This document shows positions 1 through 11,082 of a stretch of DNA of 64,000 bases, piece by piece. This DNA comes from Rehmannia glutinosa (lineage: Eukaryota; Streptophyta; Magnoliopsida; Lamiales; Orobanchaceae), in the NCBI GenBank assembly GCA_016081115.2, contig JABTTQ020001105.1, positions 1 through 64,000 of the forward strand, written 5' to 3'. The notes under the pieces are model-generated. The model saw only the letters and a program-made list of their open reading frames with translations. It made no database searches and was not told where the DNA came from. The stretch's first letter is position 1; each line of letters begins with the position of its first letter. Position numbers and translations under genes: made by a program.

Positions 1-1168
<1,168 letters not shown>

Positions 1169-1639
1169 CCATGATGAATTCCAATGTAAATTTACGCCTA
1201 AAAGGTAATAAATTTTTATCGGATTTTTGGTAAACTTATGCGTGAGTTTGGATATGATCATGTGATATTGGGGGAACGGTAAATAAGAGATGGTTTGATC
1301 AAGATGAAGAGAGAGGAGAATGAGAGGAATGGAAATTCAGTTAGGTTTGAAGGAGATTTCATGAACCCTAATTTTTGGGGATGGTAAGAACGCTGGTTTG
1401 GAGTTCTGCGTTTGGACTGGGGACAAAGAAGAGATGCAGATTTGGGAGGAGGTAGAGGAAAAAAGTGTTTGCCTTTTTTTCTTTCTTTTTTATATTTTCT
1501 TTATAATTTTGTTATTATTGTAGGCATGAAATGTATACGGGTCATGGGACGAGTCAACTCAAATGGGGCAGACCAGTATGAGTCTTGAACCCGCGGGTCA
1601 AATTGTTATCCATCTGTCCGTGTAAAGCAAAAGGGATTT

Positions 1640-2135
1640 GAGAGCCCAAACATATTAACGTTCAAACTTGTTTGATCTTCATTGAATTTCAAAATTATAG
1701 AGTTTAGTTTGATTATTAATCAAATCGAGCTTAAATGGACTTTTAGTCGAAATTTGAACACTAGCAGCCTTGGTAAACATTTAATATTTTACACATATTC
1801 ATGCTTTAACTAATGGGGACAAGTGGGGGCCATCGCGTCAAAATTTTAAAAAGTTAATTTTTATACTTGTTATTTATTTTAAAATATATATATACTATTG
1901 GAAAAATTGCATTGCCTTCCAAAATTTGAAGAAAAATTTACTCTAGGTTTTTCAAATAGGTTTCACTTCAACTCCCAGAATCTGTCCTTAATTGCATATT
2001 ATATTAATCATTTACTAATCAATTTGAACTCGACTTGCTCTTTTATATTTTATTGAACGAAAAATTATGTTGAGCTCGATTCGTTATGTTAATGAATTAA
2101 ACTCAAATGAAGCTTTTAACGATCAATCCGAGTTC
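1640..2135. repeat. Spacer between divergent ZFWD and PEPKR1 genes with CGAGCTCGA-type dispersed repeat
   Basis: The 1169-2440 interval separates two divergent genes and holds both promoters. Two stretches (about 1640-1780 and 1990-2130) are full of TTTAGTCGA, ATCAAATCGAGC and GAGCTCGATTCG words. The same vocabulary recurs at 19020-19345 and 33870-34170, so this is a diverged dispersed repeat. No coding potential seen. Confidence 0.5.
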
Positions 2136-2439
2136 TAATCGGTAACTTGGATTCATGATTTTCACTCTTATGTCTATCCACCTCATCCCATTTATTTAAT
2201 CCAAACCCGCCCAACTGAGACTGATCCGGTTCCAATTCAGGTATTAGCCGGGGTATTGGGCCATTGCATACTCGGTAATGTCCTGATAATAAAACAAAAT
2301 TATGGAGACGAAAAGGAGAAAAGCATAAAACCATTAGACAAACAGAAACAAAGTAACTAATAAGAACATAATGGCACAAAGGCACAAACAGAATAAAGAA
2401 AAACACAAGTGGTAGCTGTATTTTTGGCAAAACTCAGGA

Positions 2440-3410
2440 GGAGACCGAATACCCCACTTCAGGTCTCTCTCCAATTCTCTCGTTTCTTCGTTGGGGAAGA
2501 ATTGAACAACAGTTCGTCCTCTTCTTCTGTGGCTGACCTCTGATTCTCTCTTTTTCTCAAGGTTAGAATGATCTGTCCAAGCCCTCCAAAAAATTTACAT
2601 GATTATGAAAAAAAAGCTTGCTTTTTGGCGTGTTTTTGATACTATGGATCTCGGATTGTTTATCCGAGTCCAGATTTTGGTGGGTTTCCTTGGAAGTTAA
2701 TATTTTTAGTTGGACTTGTCCCTGGAATTTCCTTATTTTGCTGTTGGTTTTTTGCCATTAATTTTATGTAAGTTTTCAATTTGGAGATATTTTTTGGGTT
2801 TCTTGTACTCGGTTCAATTGGTGCGACCTCTAAAATTTTGAAATCTATGCTTTGCTTGTAGGTTTTACTGGTTCTTTTCTTTTGTTTTAAAAAGCTCAGT
2901 TTGAATTCTTTGTCGCTTGCGTCGTTTGTAAATATTTGTAATCAAATTTCTTTGTCCTTTGCTGCTGGGTCCACATTTCTTGATGAAATGCGAGAAAAAG
3001 AACTTGATGTTGTTATGTTTTCTGAGATTTAATTTTGTGCAGCTGCTGAATTTTCAGATCCAGGTAAATTGGGAAGTATGAAGACATTGAAGCTATGATT
3101 TTTCTTTTTTATGCTTTTCAGAGGTTGATTGATCTGATGAATACTTGTCCAGATACATAGTCCTATTTTTCCTCATGGCCATCATTTTCAACTCCAACTA
3201 GCACAAGAAACTTCTACAGTCTTATGACCTCGATTACGGTTTCATATGTGTATCTCTCAGCAGAAGTCAAATATTTTGATTTGACTACATGAATACCCTC
3301 TTGTGGTAAGGAGAACTTCTACAAGCTGGGTAAATAGTTCAAGGTTATATATATACAACCATAAATAGACTTGATAGTTGTTTTCTGATTACTTGGGTGT
3401 TAAACTTCGT
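2440..3410 (+). other. Probable 5' leader of the PEPKR1-type gene with leader intron(s)
   Basis: A pyrimidine-rich stretch from about 2455 (CTCTCTCC, CTTCTTCTTC) ends in CTCAAG|GTTAGA near 2561, a good donor. Acceptor-like TTGTGCAG and TTTTCAG sites lie between about 3035 and 3125. No long reading frame occurs before the ATG at 3411, so this looks like transcribed leader plus at least one leader intron. Exact leader exon borders cannot be fixed from sequence alone. Confidence 0.45.
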
Positions 3411-6400
3411 ATGGCTGTTGCCGAGAGCAACAGCTACACTCAGATCGTCATATCGTTTATGCAGCTCTTATAGATGCCCTAGCTTGATAGAAAGTATTTT
3501 AGATTCAAACGAGACGGGGAATCTGAGTGACAAGTATGTTTCTTGGAAAACAATTGGGATGGGGACAATTTGGCGTTATACGGGAATGTACTGATAAGTT
3601 AAGTGGTGAAGTTTTAGCTTGCAAATCTATTGCTAAAGATAGGCTTGTCACTCAGGAAGATGTGCGCAGCATTAAGCTTGAGATTGAAATTATGACTAGG
3701 CTTTCTGGGCATCCTAATGTGGTAGATCTCAAAGCTGTTTATGAGGAGGAAGATTACGTGCATCTAGTGATGGAGCTTTGTGCTGGAGGTGAGCTTTTCC
3801 ATAAGCTGGAAAAGCATGGAAGGTTTTCTGAGCCTGAGGCCAGGGCGTTTTTCAGGCACCTGATGCAAGTGGTGATGTATTGTCACGACAAGGGTGTTGT
3901 TCATAGAGATTTGAAACGGAAAATATACTCTTGTCCACAAAGTCATCTTCTTCCCTCGATAAAATTGGCAGATTTTGGTCTCGCAACCTACATCAGGCCT
4001 GGTAGAGTGTTGTTGTGTTAACGTTATGTATTTGAGGATAATTACAAAAATCAAACCTCGAGGTTTAGCCTAATTACCAAATAAGATAAATTGCAAAAAT
4101 AGTCTTGTAATATAGAGGAGTAGCAAAAAGGTCCCGTAAAAATCACGTTTGCAAAAAGTCTTGTAACTATATAAACATTTCAATTTTGGTCTTGAAAATG
4201 CATGGTTTACAAAAATAGTCATGTTACTATATGAAATATCAATATTAGCCCTAATGTCTTCGTAATTTGGGAACTACATGTACAACTCATGTGATTGAAT
4301 TCGGTGAAATTAGTACCAAAACTGAGTTTTTATAGAGTTACGAGACTATTTCGCAAAACCGTGCATTTTGCAGACCAAAACCTATAGTTTTCTATAGTTA
4401 CGGACTTTTTCGCAAAACGTAATTTTTACATGACCTTTGCTACCGCTCTCTAGTTACAGGACCAATTTTGGAAGTATTGCCTACCAAAAATCCAGCTATC
4501 TTTATTAAAATTACAATACCTCCTAGGTATTACAAATACCTCCTTGATGTTTGCATTTATTTTACAAATTGCCCTCAATGGGGTTCAAGTTGTAAAGTAG
4601 AAGCATACGTAATGGGGTATTTGTAATTTCGGAAGATATTTGAGTGGATTTGTAACTAGGCTAAACCTCAAGGGTAGTATTTGTAATTATCCCCATTTGC
4701 TAGTTATCAACATGGAACCACTATACCCTGTCTTTCTAATTCTATTTTGTTTCCTTTCCCAAACAGGACAGAGTTTACATGGCACAGTTGGCAGTCCATT
4801 TTATATAGCTCCTGAGGTTCTTGCAGGAGGTTATGATCAGGCAGCTGATGTTTGGAGTGCTGGTGTGATCCTTTACATTCTTCTGAGTGGGATACCACCA
4901 TTCTGGGGGAAAACTAAGTCGCGAATATTTGATGCTGTTAGGGCTGCAGACTTACGATTTCCTTCTAATCCCTGGGATTTTATATCGGATTCGCAAAGGA
5001 ATTGATAAAAGGAATGCTTTGTACAGACACTTTGAGGAGGCTTACAGCTCAGCAGGTTCTAGGTAGGTTATATATCCTTGTCCCCATGAATGATTACTAG
5101 CCAATTGCAATTAAGTCAGTTTCAGATTTTTATATGTTATATATATATATTTGTTATCTGGTTAATGGGAATAAATAATTCTAAAGAAAGAGGAAAAGGC
5201 TCAGATGTTCCGCCTAGTTGTTCTGCATGTCCCGTAGACTATTTTAATGGATCCACAGGATTCAGCCGAACTCATGTAAATAACTGCTAATGCACTTAAA
5301 TGACTCATCAAAAGTAAAGGGAAGAACATTGTTCACCAGAGTTCCATCTGCTCATTATGCTTATTGCTGGTTAGTAGATATCAAAATTAATGTTTTCTAA
5401 TTAATTTCCTTATCTGATCAAGCCAAGAAAGATAACACCATGTATATTATAGTGAGAATAAAACAGAGATAAAATGCATTTGAATGAAGATGCTGGACAT
5501 TTTTAAGCAAGAAAGATAACTCCTTATATTTGACTTTGTTAACATCAGGATTTTGCTTTATATGAATGGTTCCTTCATTCTTTTATATTTGATGACTTCG
5601 TTAACACTGGAATTTTGCGTCATATGAGCCATATGTTCATCCTTTTAATACTGTTACTAAATACACTTATTGGCTATTACATCATTCTTACCTTTCCTTG
5701 TTAGCTCTAGAAAAAGTCAATGTACATGTGATGTATCTTTTATTTGGCTCGAGAAAGAGACTTTATTTGTAGTAATACATGAATGGCTGCTGCTTCTACA
5801 GAACACTCCTGGGTGAGGGACATTCTCCCACTTCCCCGTGATCCAAGTAAACACGGTGATCAAATTTGTGGACTGAATTTGGAGCAAGGTTGTTTATCCC
5901 CTCTCTAATGACCAGGAGTCAGGATATTAGTTTTGGAATGGCATCACCCATTAATTGTGCAGATCAATCTCCCACGCTCACTTGCAAGTCGTCATTTTCT
6001 TCTTTCCTCTCGACCCATTGGCACCTTCTTTGGAAGCTGGTGGGTTTTCTTTCCATAGTAGTGCTGGATCAAGCACTCGACTTGCTACTCCTGTGCTCGC
6101 ACTATCAAGTTTTGCATTCTTCAGCTCAAGCTGTGAGGTTGAAAAACAGAATGATGCTAGAATTGACTTAATTCCTAGAGGTAACTTTCAGTTACTTATT
6201 TTTTGGCTGTTATAAGAACAAAATCTTGTGTCATGATAGTTAATAAACCCCCAACTGTGAATTTTGGCTAGTTCTTTTTATAGGATAAATTACAAAATTA
6301 CCCCTGAAGTTTAGCCTAATTGCAAACAGATCCAGTTAGCTTCCTAAATTACAGTACCCCCTGAGGTTTGTATTTATTTAAGGGTACAAAAAACTCCCTG

Positions 6401-7044
6401 AGGTTCAAGCACTAAAAAAAAACCCAGAGATTTTTGAAAATTGCAAAAACCCTTGAGGTTGACTCTATTTACATCTTCTCCTTCATAAACAAAAATATTT
6501 CAAACCCCCTTGGTACTTACACAAATATTACAACTTTCCTTAAATTTAAAACAATAAAAACTTGAGGGGGCTTTTTGTAATTTTAAAATATCTCCGGTTT
6601 TTTGTAATTAGTCCAACCTCAAGGAGATTTTTGTAATTATCCCTTTATTTAATGAATAGCCCCCTCTTGAGGGTGTCATCTGTAAAAAAAACAAATATCA
6701 ATATCAATGGTGTATATGTAAATCTGAAAAATAGCTGAAATTTGTTATAATCAGATTGAATCTCAAGGGTTTTTTTATTTTTGGGAAATAACTCTTTTTA
6801 TATAATAACATCAAATTCTTCTAAATGCTTTATGCAGCAGGTGACATGGACCTGAAAGCAGTTGAGGACAGACAAGGTGGATCTAGTGGGGCTCGAATTT
6901 TGGGCATCCAGCAGAAGGAACCACACAATTGGCGTCGGTGAATTTGAACACTTTGATCTTACAGTGACAGAATCAGTAATCCGATGGGCATCATGCACTA
7001 ATCTCCCAACAGCTACCTCATTTAGGTCGTCACTTGTTTGTTAA
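3411..7044 (+). CDS. PEPKR1: PEPKR1-type serine/threonine kinase (CDPK/PEPC-kinase-related)
   Basis: Coding exons: 3411-4001, 4767-5062, 5802-6180, 6841-7044 (about 490 codons). Seen in order: MAVAESNS start; glycine loop GWGQFG; the Lys in [27 protein letters not shown]; catalytic [45 protein letters not shown]. The C-terminal tail holds [21 protein letters not shown] and SVIRWASC, and the protein ends RSSLVC. There are no EF hands, so it is a CDPK-superfamily kinase without calcium-binding domain; kinase and tail fit PEPKR1. Substrate unknown. Breaks: extra T at 3539-3541, a lost C near 3917, extra C near 3954, a lost G near 4993, and further frame changes near 5915, 6003 and 6915. The 3917/3954 pair replaces PEN after HRDLK with RKI. 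Introns 1 and 3 each contain a hairpin transposon. Confidence 0.88.
4035..4694. mobile_element. Family-1 hairpin element (hAT-like MITE) filling PEPKR1 intron 1
   Basis: The left end reads GGATAATTACAAAAA followed by CCTCGAGGTTTAGCC. The right end carries the inverted version: GGCTAAACCTCAAGGG then TTTGTAATTATCC. The body repeats short GCAAAA and TAACTATA units. It takes up nearly all of the 765-base intron. A 5-base ATTTG occurs near both ends; a clean 8-base target duplication is not seen in this copy. Confidence 0.8.
6282..6644. mobile_element. Family-1 hairpin element in PEPKR1 intron 3
   Basis: Left end AGGATAAATTACAAAA with GAAGTTTAGCCTAATT; right end AATTAGTCCAACCTCAAG then TTTGTAATTATCCC, its inverted complement. 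Same family as 4035-4694, 9341-9598 and 17503-17720. Flanks are T-rich and the target duplication is unclear. Confidence 0.78.
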
Positions 7045-7784
7045 AAGATCGAACCAACTAACAACGGATAATGCTTTAACTTTGCGATGGTTCAACTTCA
7101 TCCCCACCTTTCAACTCGGAGTTCATTGCATGCAAAACATTGGTGGTCCTTAATTAGAGGTGTAGTTAAGCCTAGGTAGCACGAGTGATGTTTTGTTTCT
7201 TATTTCTGTTTTGGGTCTACCACGATCATGGTTAAGATACTGTTAATGAGCCGTTTGGGATGTATATATAGGTTTTGGTTGTCTGAATTCTTGCTTGTTC
7301 CCATCCCTCTTTATGTGAAATGAATTTGGTTCTTACTTTCTTGTTTTATGCAATTTCAATGTTTTTCTTGTTCTCATTCCTCTATGGAATACTCTTGAAA
7401 CCAAATAATTTGGGGGACTTGTTTGGGGATGGAATCAGAAAATGATTATCGGCGAAAACCTTTTTTTTTAGATAATGAATAAAGAAATATTTTTTTTTTA
7501 TTTTTGAGGGGGAAGATTTTTTTTTAAAAAAGATTTAAAGAACAATGGAATTTTACCAATTCCAAGGAGTTAGCTCTTTTCTTTTTCTTTTCTTTTTCTT
7601 TTCTTTTGTGATTTTTGGAGCAAAAAGATAAGGACCCTCAAACTCATGGACTCATAATAGCCTCACATCAGATTATCAGTTCAACTGAAGCCACAAAAAT
7701 CCTAAACATTTAACTAAATTATGAAAACTCTACATTAAACAGTTTCTTTCATCATATTTCTTACACAAACAACATAACCAAATA
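7045..7784. other. Intergenic spacer: PEPKR1 3' end and promoter of the next gene
   Basis: The first 300 bases are probably PEPKR1 3' UTR (T-rich, TGTATATATAGG near 7260). A TTTTC pentamer repeat lies at about 7576-7607. The rest is AT-rich and should hold the promoter and leader of the 7785 gene. No other gene seen. Confidence 0.5.
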
Positions 7785-9223
7785 ATGGGGTGCCAAATTC
7801 ACACACTAAATCCTCAACTTCTGTACAAAAGAACCCATACTTTATCAAATTCATTAAAACCAAATTCTGGAGTTCTCAATACTACCTTTTTTCTTCTTAC
7901 AACAATCTTAATGACCAGCAACTAGCTTCAACTCCCACAATCAAGCAAACACAAATCCCAAAATCTAATGTATACAATGTTGAGTTCAAAACTTTAGGAG
8001 CTTGCAAACTTGGTATTTCCAGATATCCTGATTTTGAGTACAATGCTGACGGGGGTTCAGGTTTTGGGACAGCAACAAAAATCTTGGAAAGTACTGATTC
8101 AAACGGTGAAGTTTGTGTTGATTTTGACGTAAAAGAAGTGTTTATTCCGCCATTGTCATCTGCCACAACAAAGTTCTTGGGGTTGCCTTTTTTTTTTGAA
8201 AATTGACATAGTCCCTGAGGCTTTTCAAGGAAAAATCGACCAAGAATCTGGCAAGGTAGATGGATATACTTTTTTTTTTTTTTTTCTGAAAATGCATCAA
8301 TCTGTTGAGGGAACAAAAAGTTCAACAAATTTCTTGATTCGAGTCTCCATGTCCGAATTGTTTTTAGCTTTGGTTTTAATGTTTAATAACTATAATTCTT
8401 GATCCAAACTACCTCACCTAGCTAGTTTAAGGGAGTGTTTTCAAACACTTTTAGAATAAGTGATTATCGGCTTTTGATGCTGAAAAGAAAAAGAGTTTTT
8501 AGTGTTTTCGAATCCCAAAATTCAACTTCATCATTCGCCATAAACTAATCAGAATCTAAAAGTAGGAAAAGTGATTTTAGCTTTTGGCTAGAAAAAAAGT
8601 AGTTTTTAGTATTTTCAAATCCCAACTTCTATTTATGATATTTCTGATTTTGTGTAAATTAATAATAATCTAAAAGTAGGACAGAGGTTCATTATATTTC
8701 TGATTCTGCTTCTTATTTTGATTTTTCCTCACAAATAAAACACTTTTCTACAATCTATTCACGAAAAACTCTTAGTTCACCTATTCTAGCTTTTTATTTG
8801 CAAACTTTACCAACTTCTTTTCGCTTATGATATAATAAATCACTTTTGCCCATTGTTATGTTGCACCTGGCATTGTACTCAACTTCTTCCCCCAATAAAC
8901 TTAGTTCATCAAACAAAAACCCCTTAATGCTTGTGATGTTTTTGTAGGTTGACCTAAAGTTCAGGGCAAAATTCTGTTTTTCAATTGGGAGTATCTATAA
9001 AGCTCCACCACTACTTGTGGACACAGTTTTGACATCAGAAGAATCAAAGGGAAAGATCAGAGGTGGAAAAGGAGAGAGATTGGATAAAGATGGGATTTGC
9101 AGGCTAGTTGGGGTGGCAACAGTTGAGCCAATTAATGACATTTTCATGGATACATTCCTTAGCCTTCCTACTGAGTGTCTCGCAAGTTTAAATGCCATAA
9201 TATCATTTTCAAGCACTGGATAG
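7785..9223 (+). CDS. Conserved protein of unknown function, probably plastid-targeted
   Basis: Two coding exons: 7785-8255 and 8948-9223, joined at CAAG|GTAGAT and TTGTAG|GTTG (about 249 codons). The Ser/Thr/Asn-rich, acid-poor N-terminus from the ATG at 7785 looks like a chloroplast transit peptide. The mature part has LGACKLGISRYPDFEYNA, DFDVKEVFIPPLSSATTKFL, VPEAFQGKIDQESGKVD, SIYKAPPLLVDTVLTSEESK, RGGKGERLDKDG and LSLPTECLASLNAIISF. I believe these motifs are conserved among plant proteins annotated only as uncharacterised, and I assign no function. Breaks: the frame changes between the ATG segment and the LGACKLG segment (about 7880-7910), and a T10 run at 8188-8197 is one base too long, creating a false stop before VPEAFQG. 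Intron 1 holds a family-2 repeat. Confidence 0.7.
8431..8860. mobile_element. Family-2 repeat (GGAGTGTTTGCAAACAC type), diverged
   Basis: Starts GGGAGTGTTTTCAAACAC and contains two tandem copies of a unit with AAAAGTGATT...CTTTTGGCT...GTAGTTTTTAGTATTTTC. The right part (AATCACTTTTGCCC) matches the inverted left end loosely. Better-preserved copies are at 10361-10664, 30199-30513 and 47016-47706. It lies in the only intron of the plastid-protein gene. Confidence 0.55.
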
Positions 9224-9340
9224 ATACTTCTGAAACCCTGAATGGTCAAATTATGTACTATTGTTTAGCTCTTTGTTTCTATATAACATAGAAAGCATGT
9301 ATAAAAATTTGTTGTATTTTTCCACTATTTCAAAGAAAAT

Positions 9341-9598
9341 AGGGTTAATTACAAAAAGTACCCTTGAGGTTTAACCTAATTAGAAAAACCCCAGCTAACT
9401 TTCAAAATTACAAAAATACCCCAATAATTTTATTTTGTCTAACATTTATCCTCTTCATAAGCAAAAATATTTCAAAACCCCTCTCAAATTTTATAAAATA
9501 TTACAGTTACCCGTTAATTTTAATATTGAATCAAACTTCATGAATACAGTTTACCCCTTAACTTTTTGGTAATTAGGTCAAACCTTTGTAATTATCCC
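9341..9598. mobile_element. Family-1 hAT-like MITE with 8-bp target duplication AAGAAAAT
   Basis: Begins AGGGTTAATTACAAAAAG with TTGAGGTTTAACC and ends AATTAGGTCAAACC then TTTGTAATTATCCC. The 8 bases before it (AAGAAAAT) are repeated exactly after it, the duplication length typical of hAT elements. The nearest relative is 17503-17720. It lies between the convergent 7785 and ABCB28 genes. Confidence 0.9.
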
Positions 9599-9689
9599 AA
9601 GAAAATATGCTCAGCAAATACTAAGTATTTGAGTTCAAGATTTTTCTTTAATGGATTTGTCAAGCACTTTCAAGCTTAATCATAACTTC

Positions 9690-9800
9690 TTTTTTTTTTC
9701 TTTTTGAGTACATATCCTGGGAGGGAAGGGTGATGAAAATCGAACCTCGACCTCTCCTGGTTTTGGCTTAAGAGTCTTAACCATTTAGGTTGCAAGTTCA
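9690..9800 (-). mobile_element. Degenerate tRNA-derived SINE
   Basis: On the minus strand an A-box-like TGGTTAAGACT is followed by a B-box-like GAGGTTCGATTTTC and then an A-rich tail (complement of the T run at 9690-9700). Both boxes carry mismatches, so this is an old copy. It lies in the spacer downstream of both convergent genes. Confidence 0.5.
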
Positions 9801-10082
9801 ATCTCTCTTAGACTCGAGTTAATTTAAGGGTCCTAACGAAATATTTTTCTTTATATTTTCTTCAAATAAATGCAATATGTCAATATGGAAGCTTTAGTAG
9901 TTCTTCAGTTGACAGCTTTCTCGCACATTGTCGAATCAATTTCCTGAAAGAAAGAGAGAAAAATCAAGTGAAAAACTGGTTGTTCTTGAACCCCAGAAAG
10001 CCCAAAAGAAAGAAAAAAATAAATAAAAACTCACATTTGCTTTGGCAGCACAATTTTTATGAAAATATTCAGCATGTGATTG

Positions 10083-11046
10083 TCACTCAAATGCAAGTCT
10101 TTGGGTACCAACTAGAGAAGCATATAGACCCTTTTGTTCTACCAACTCTGAGTGTGTCCCTAGTTCTGAGATCTTCCCATCGGAGCATAAAGCAATTTGA
10201 TCAGCATTCTGAACTGTGCTCAGTCTGTGAGCGATCACTAAAGTTGTTCTTCCCTTCATCAGACGATTCAAAGCATCCTGAACCAGACGTTCACTGACGG
10301 TATCTAAAGCGCTCGTAGCCTGTAACACAATCAACGCAGATTATGTGGCCGTGGTCTAAGAGAGTGTTTCCAAACATAAAAGAAGTGGTTGTCAGTTTTT
10401 GGTTGAAGAAAAAGTAGTTTTTAGTGTTTTCATATGTCAGCTTTTACTTCTGATTCTACGTGATTAATTGAGTCTAAGAGCCGGAGATGACTATTTTAGA
10501 TTTCTGATTTTGCTTCTAGTTTGACTTTTATACACAATTAAACACTTTTACAACTTATCACCAAACACTCTTTTATAACTAATCAATTTTTTACTTATGT
10601 TCTGATTCTCTAACTATTTTTCGATTCTGCTACTCTAAAAGCAGAAGTTTTTGCAAACACTCCCCAAAGCATCCAAACATAATGATATCAAAATTGAATT
10701 CCTATACTAAGAGCTGCTTTGAACATAAAGAGCAGCAAGATCAAGACCACTGAAATGGTCCAAACCAAACAGCCATAAAATTAAATCCACATAACTCAAG
10801 AAAACTGCTTTCTGCCAGCACAGCTAGACATAAGTGATCCTAAAAGAAAAATCTTCACCATGATTTTTCATTTTTTTCTAAACAAACTAAATAAAAGAAT
10901 ATATTTTTGTATCAGTCCGAATAAACTCAAAAATTTACCTCATCAAGAATCAAGATTGGAGCGTTCTTGAGCAGAGCCCTTGCAATGGCTATTCTCTGGA
11001 TATGGGGAGATGGGATTAGAATTAGAGCTAGATAGTTGTTGTATGA

Positions 11047-11082
<36 letters not shown>

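Noticed and set aside
3411..7044. Calling the PEPKR1 gene a pseudogene
   Set aside because: The same type of small indel affects nearly all genes here and family motifs survive on both sides, so error is the simpler explanation.
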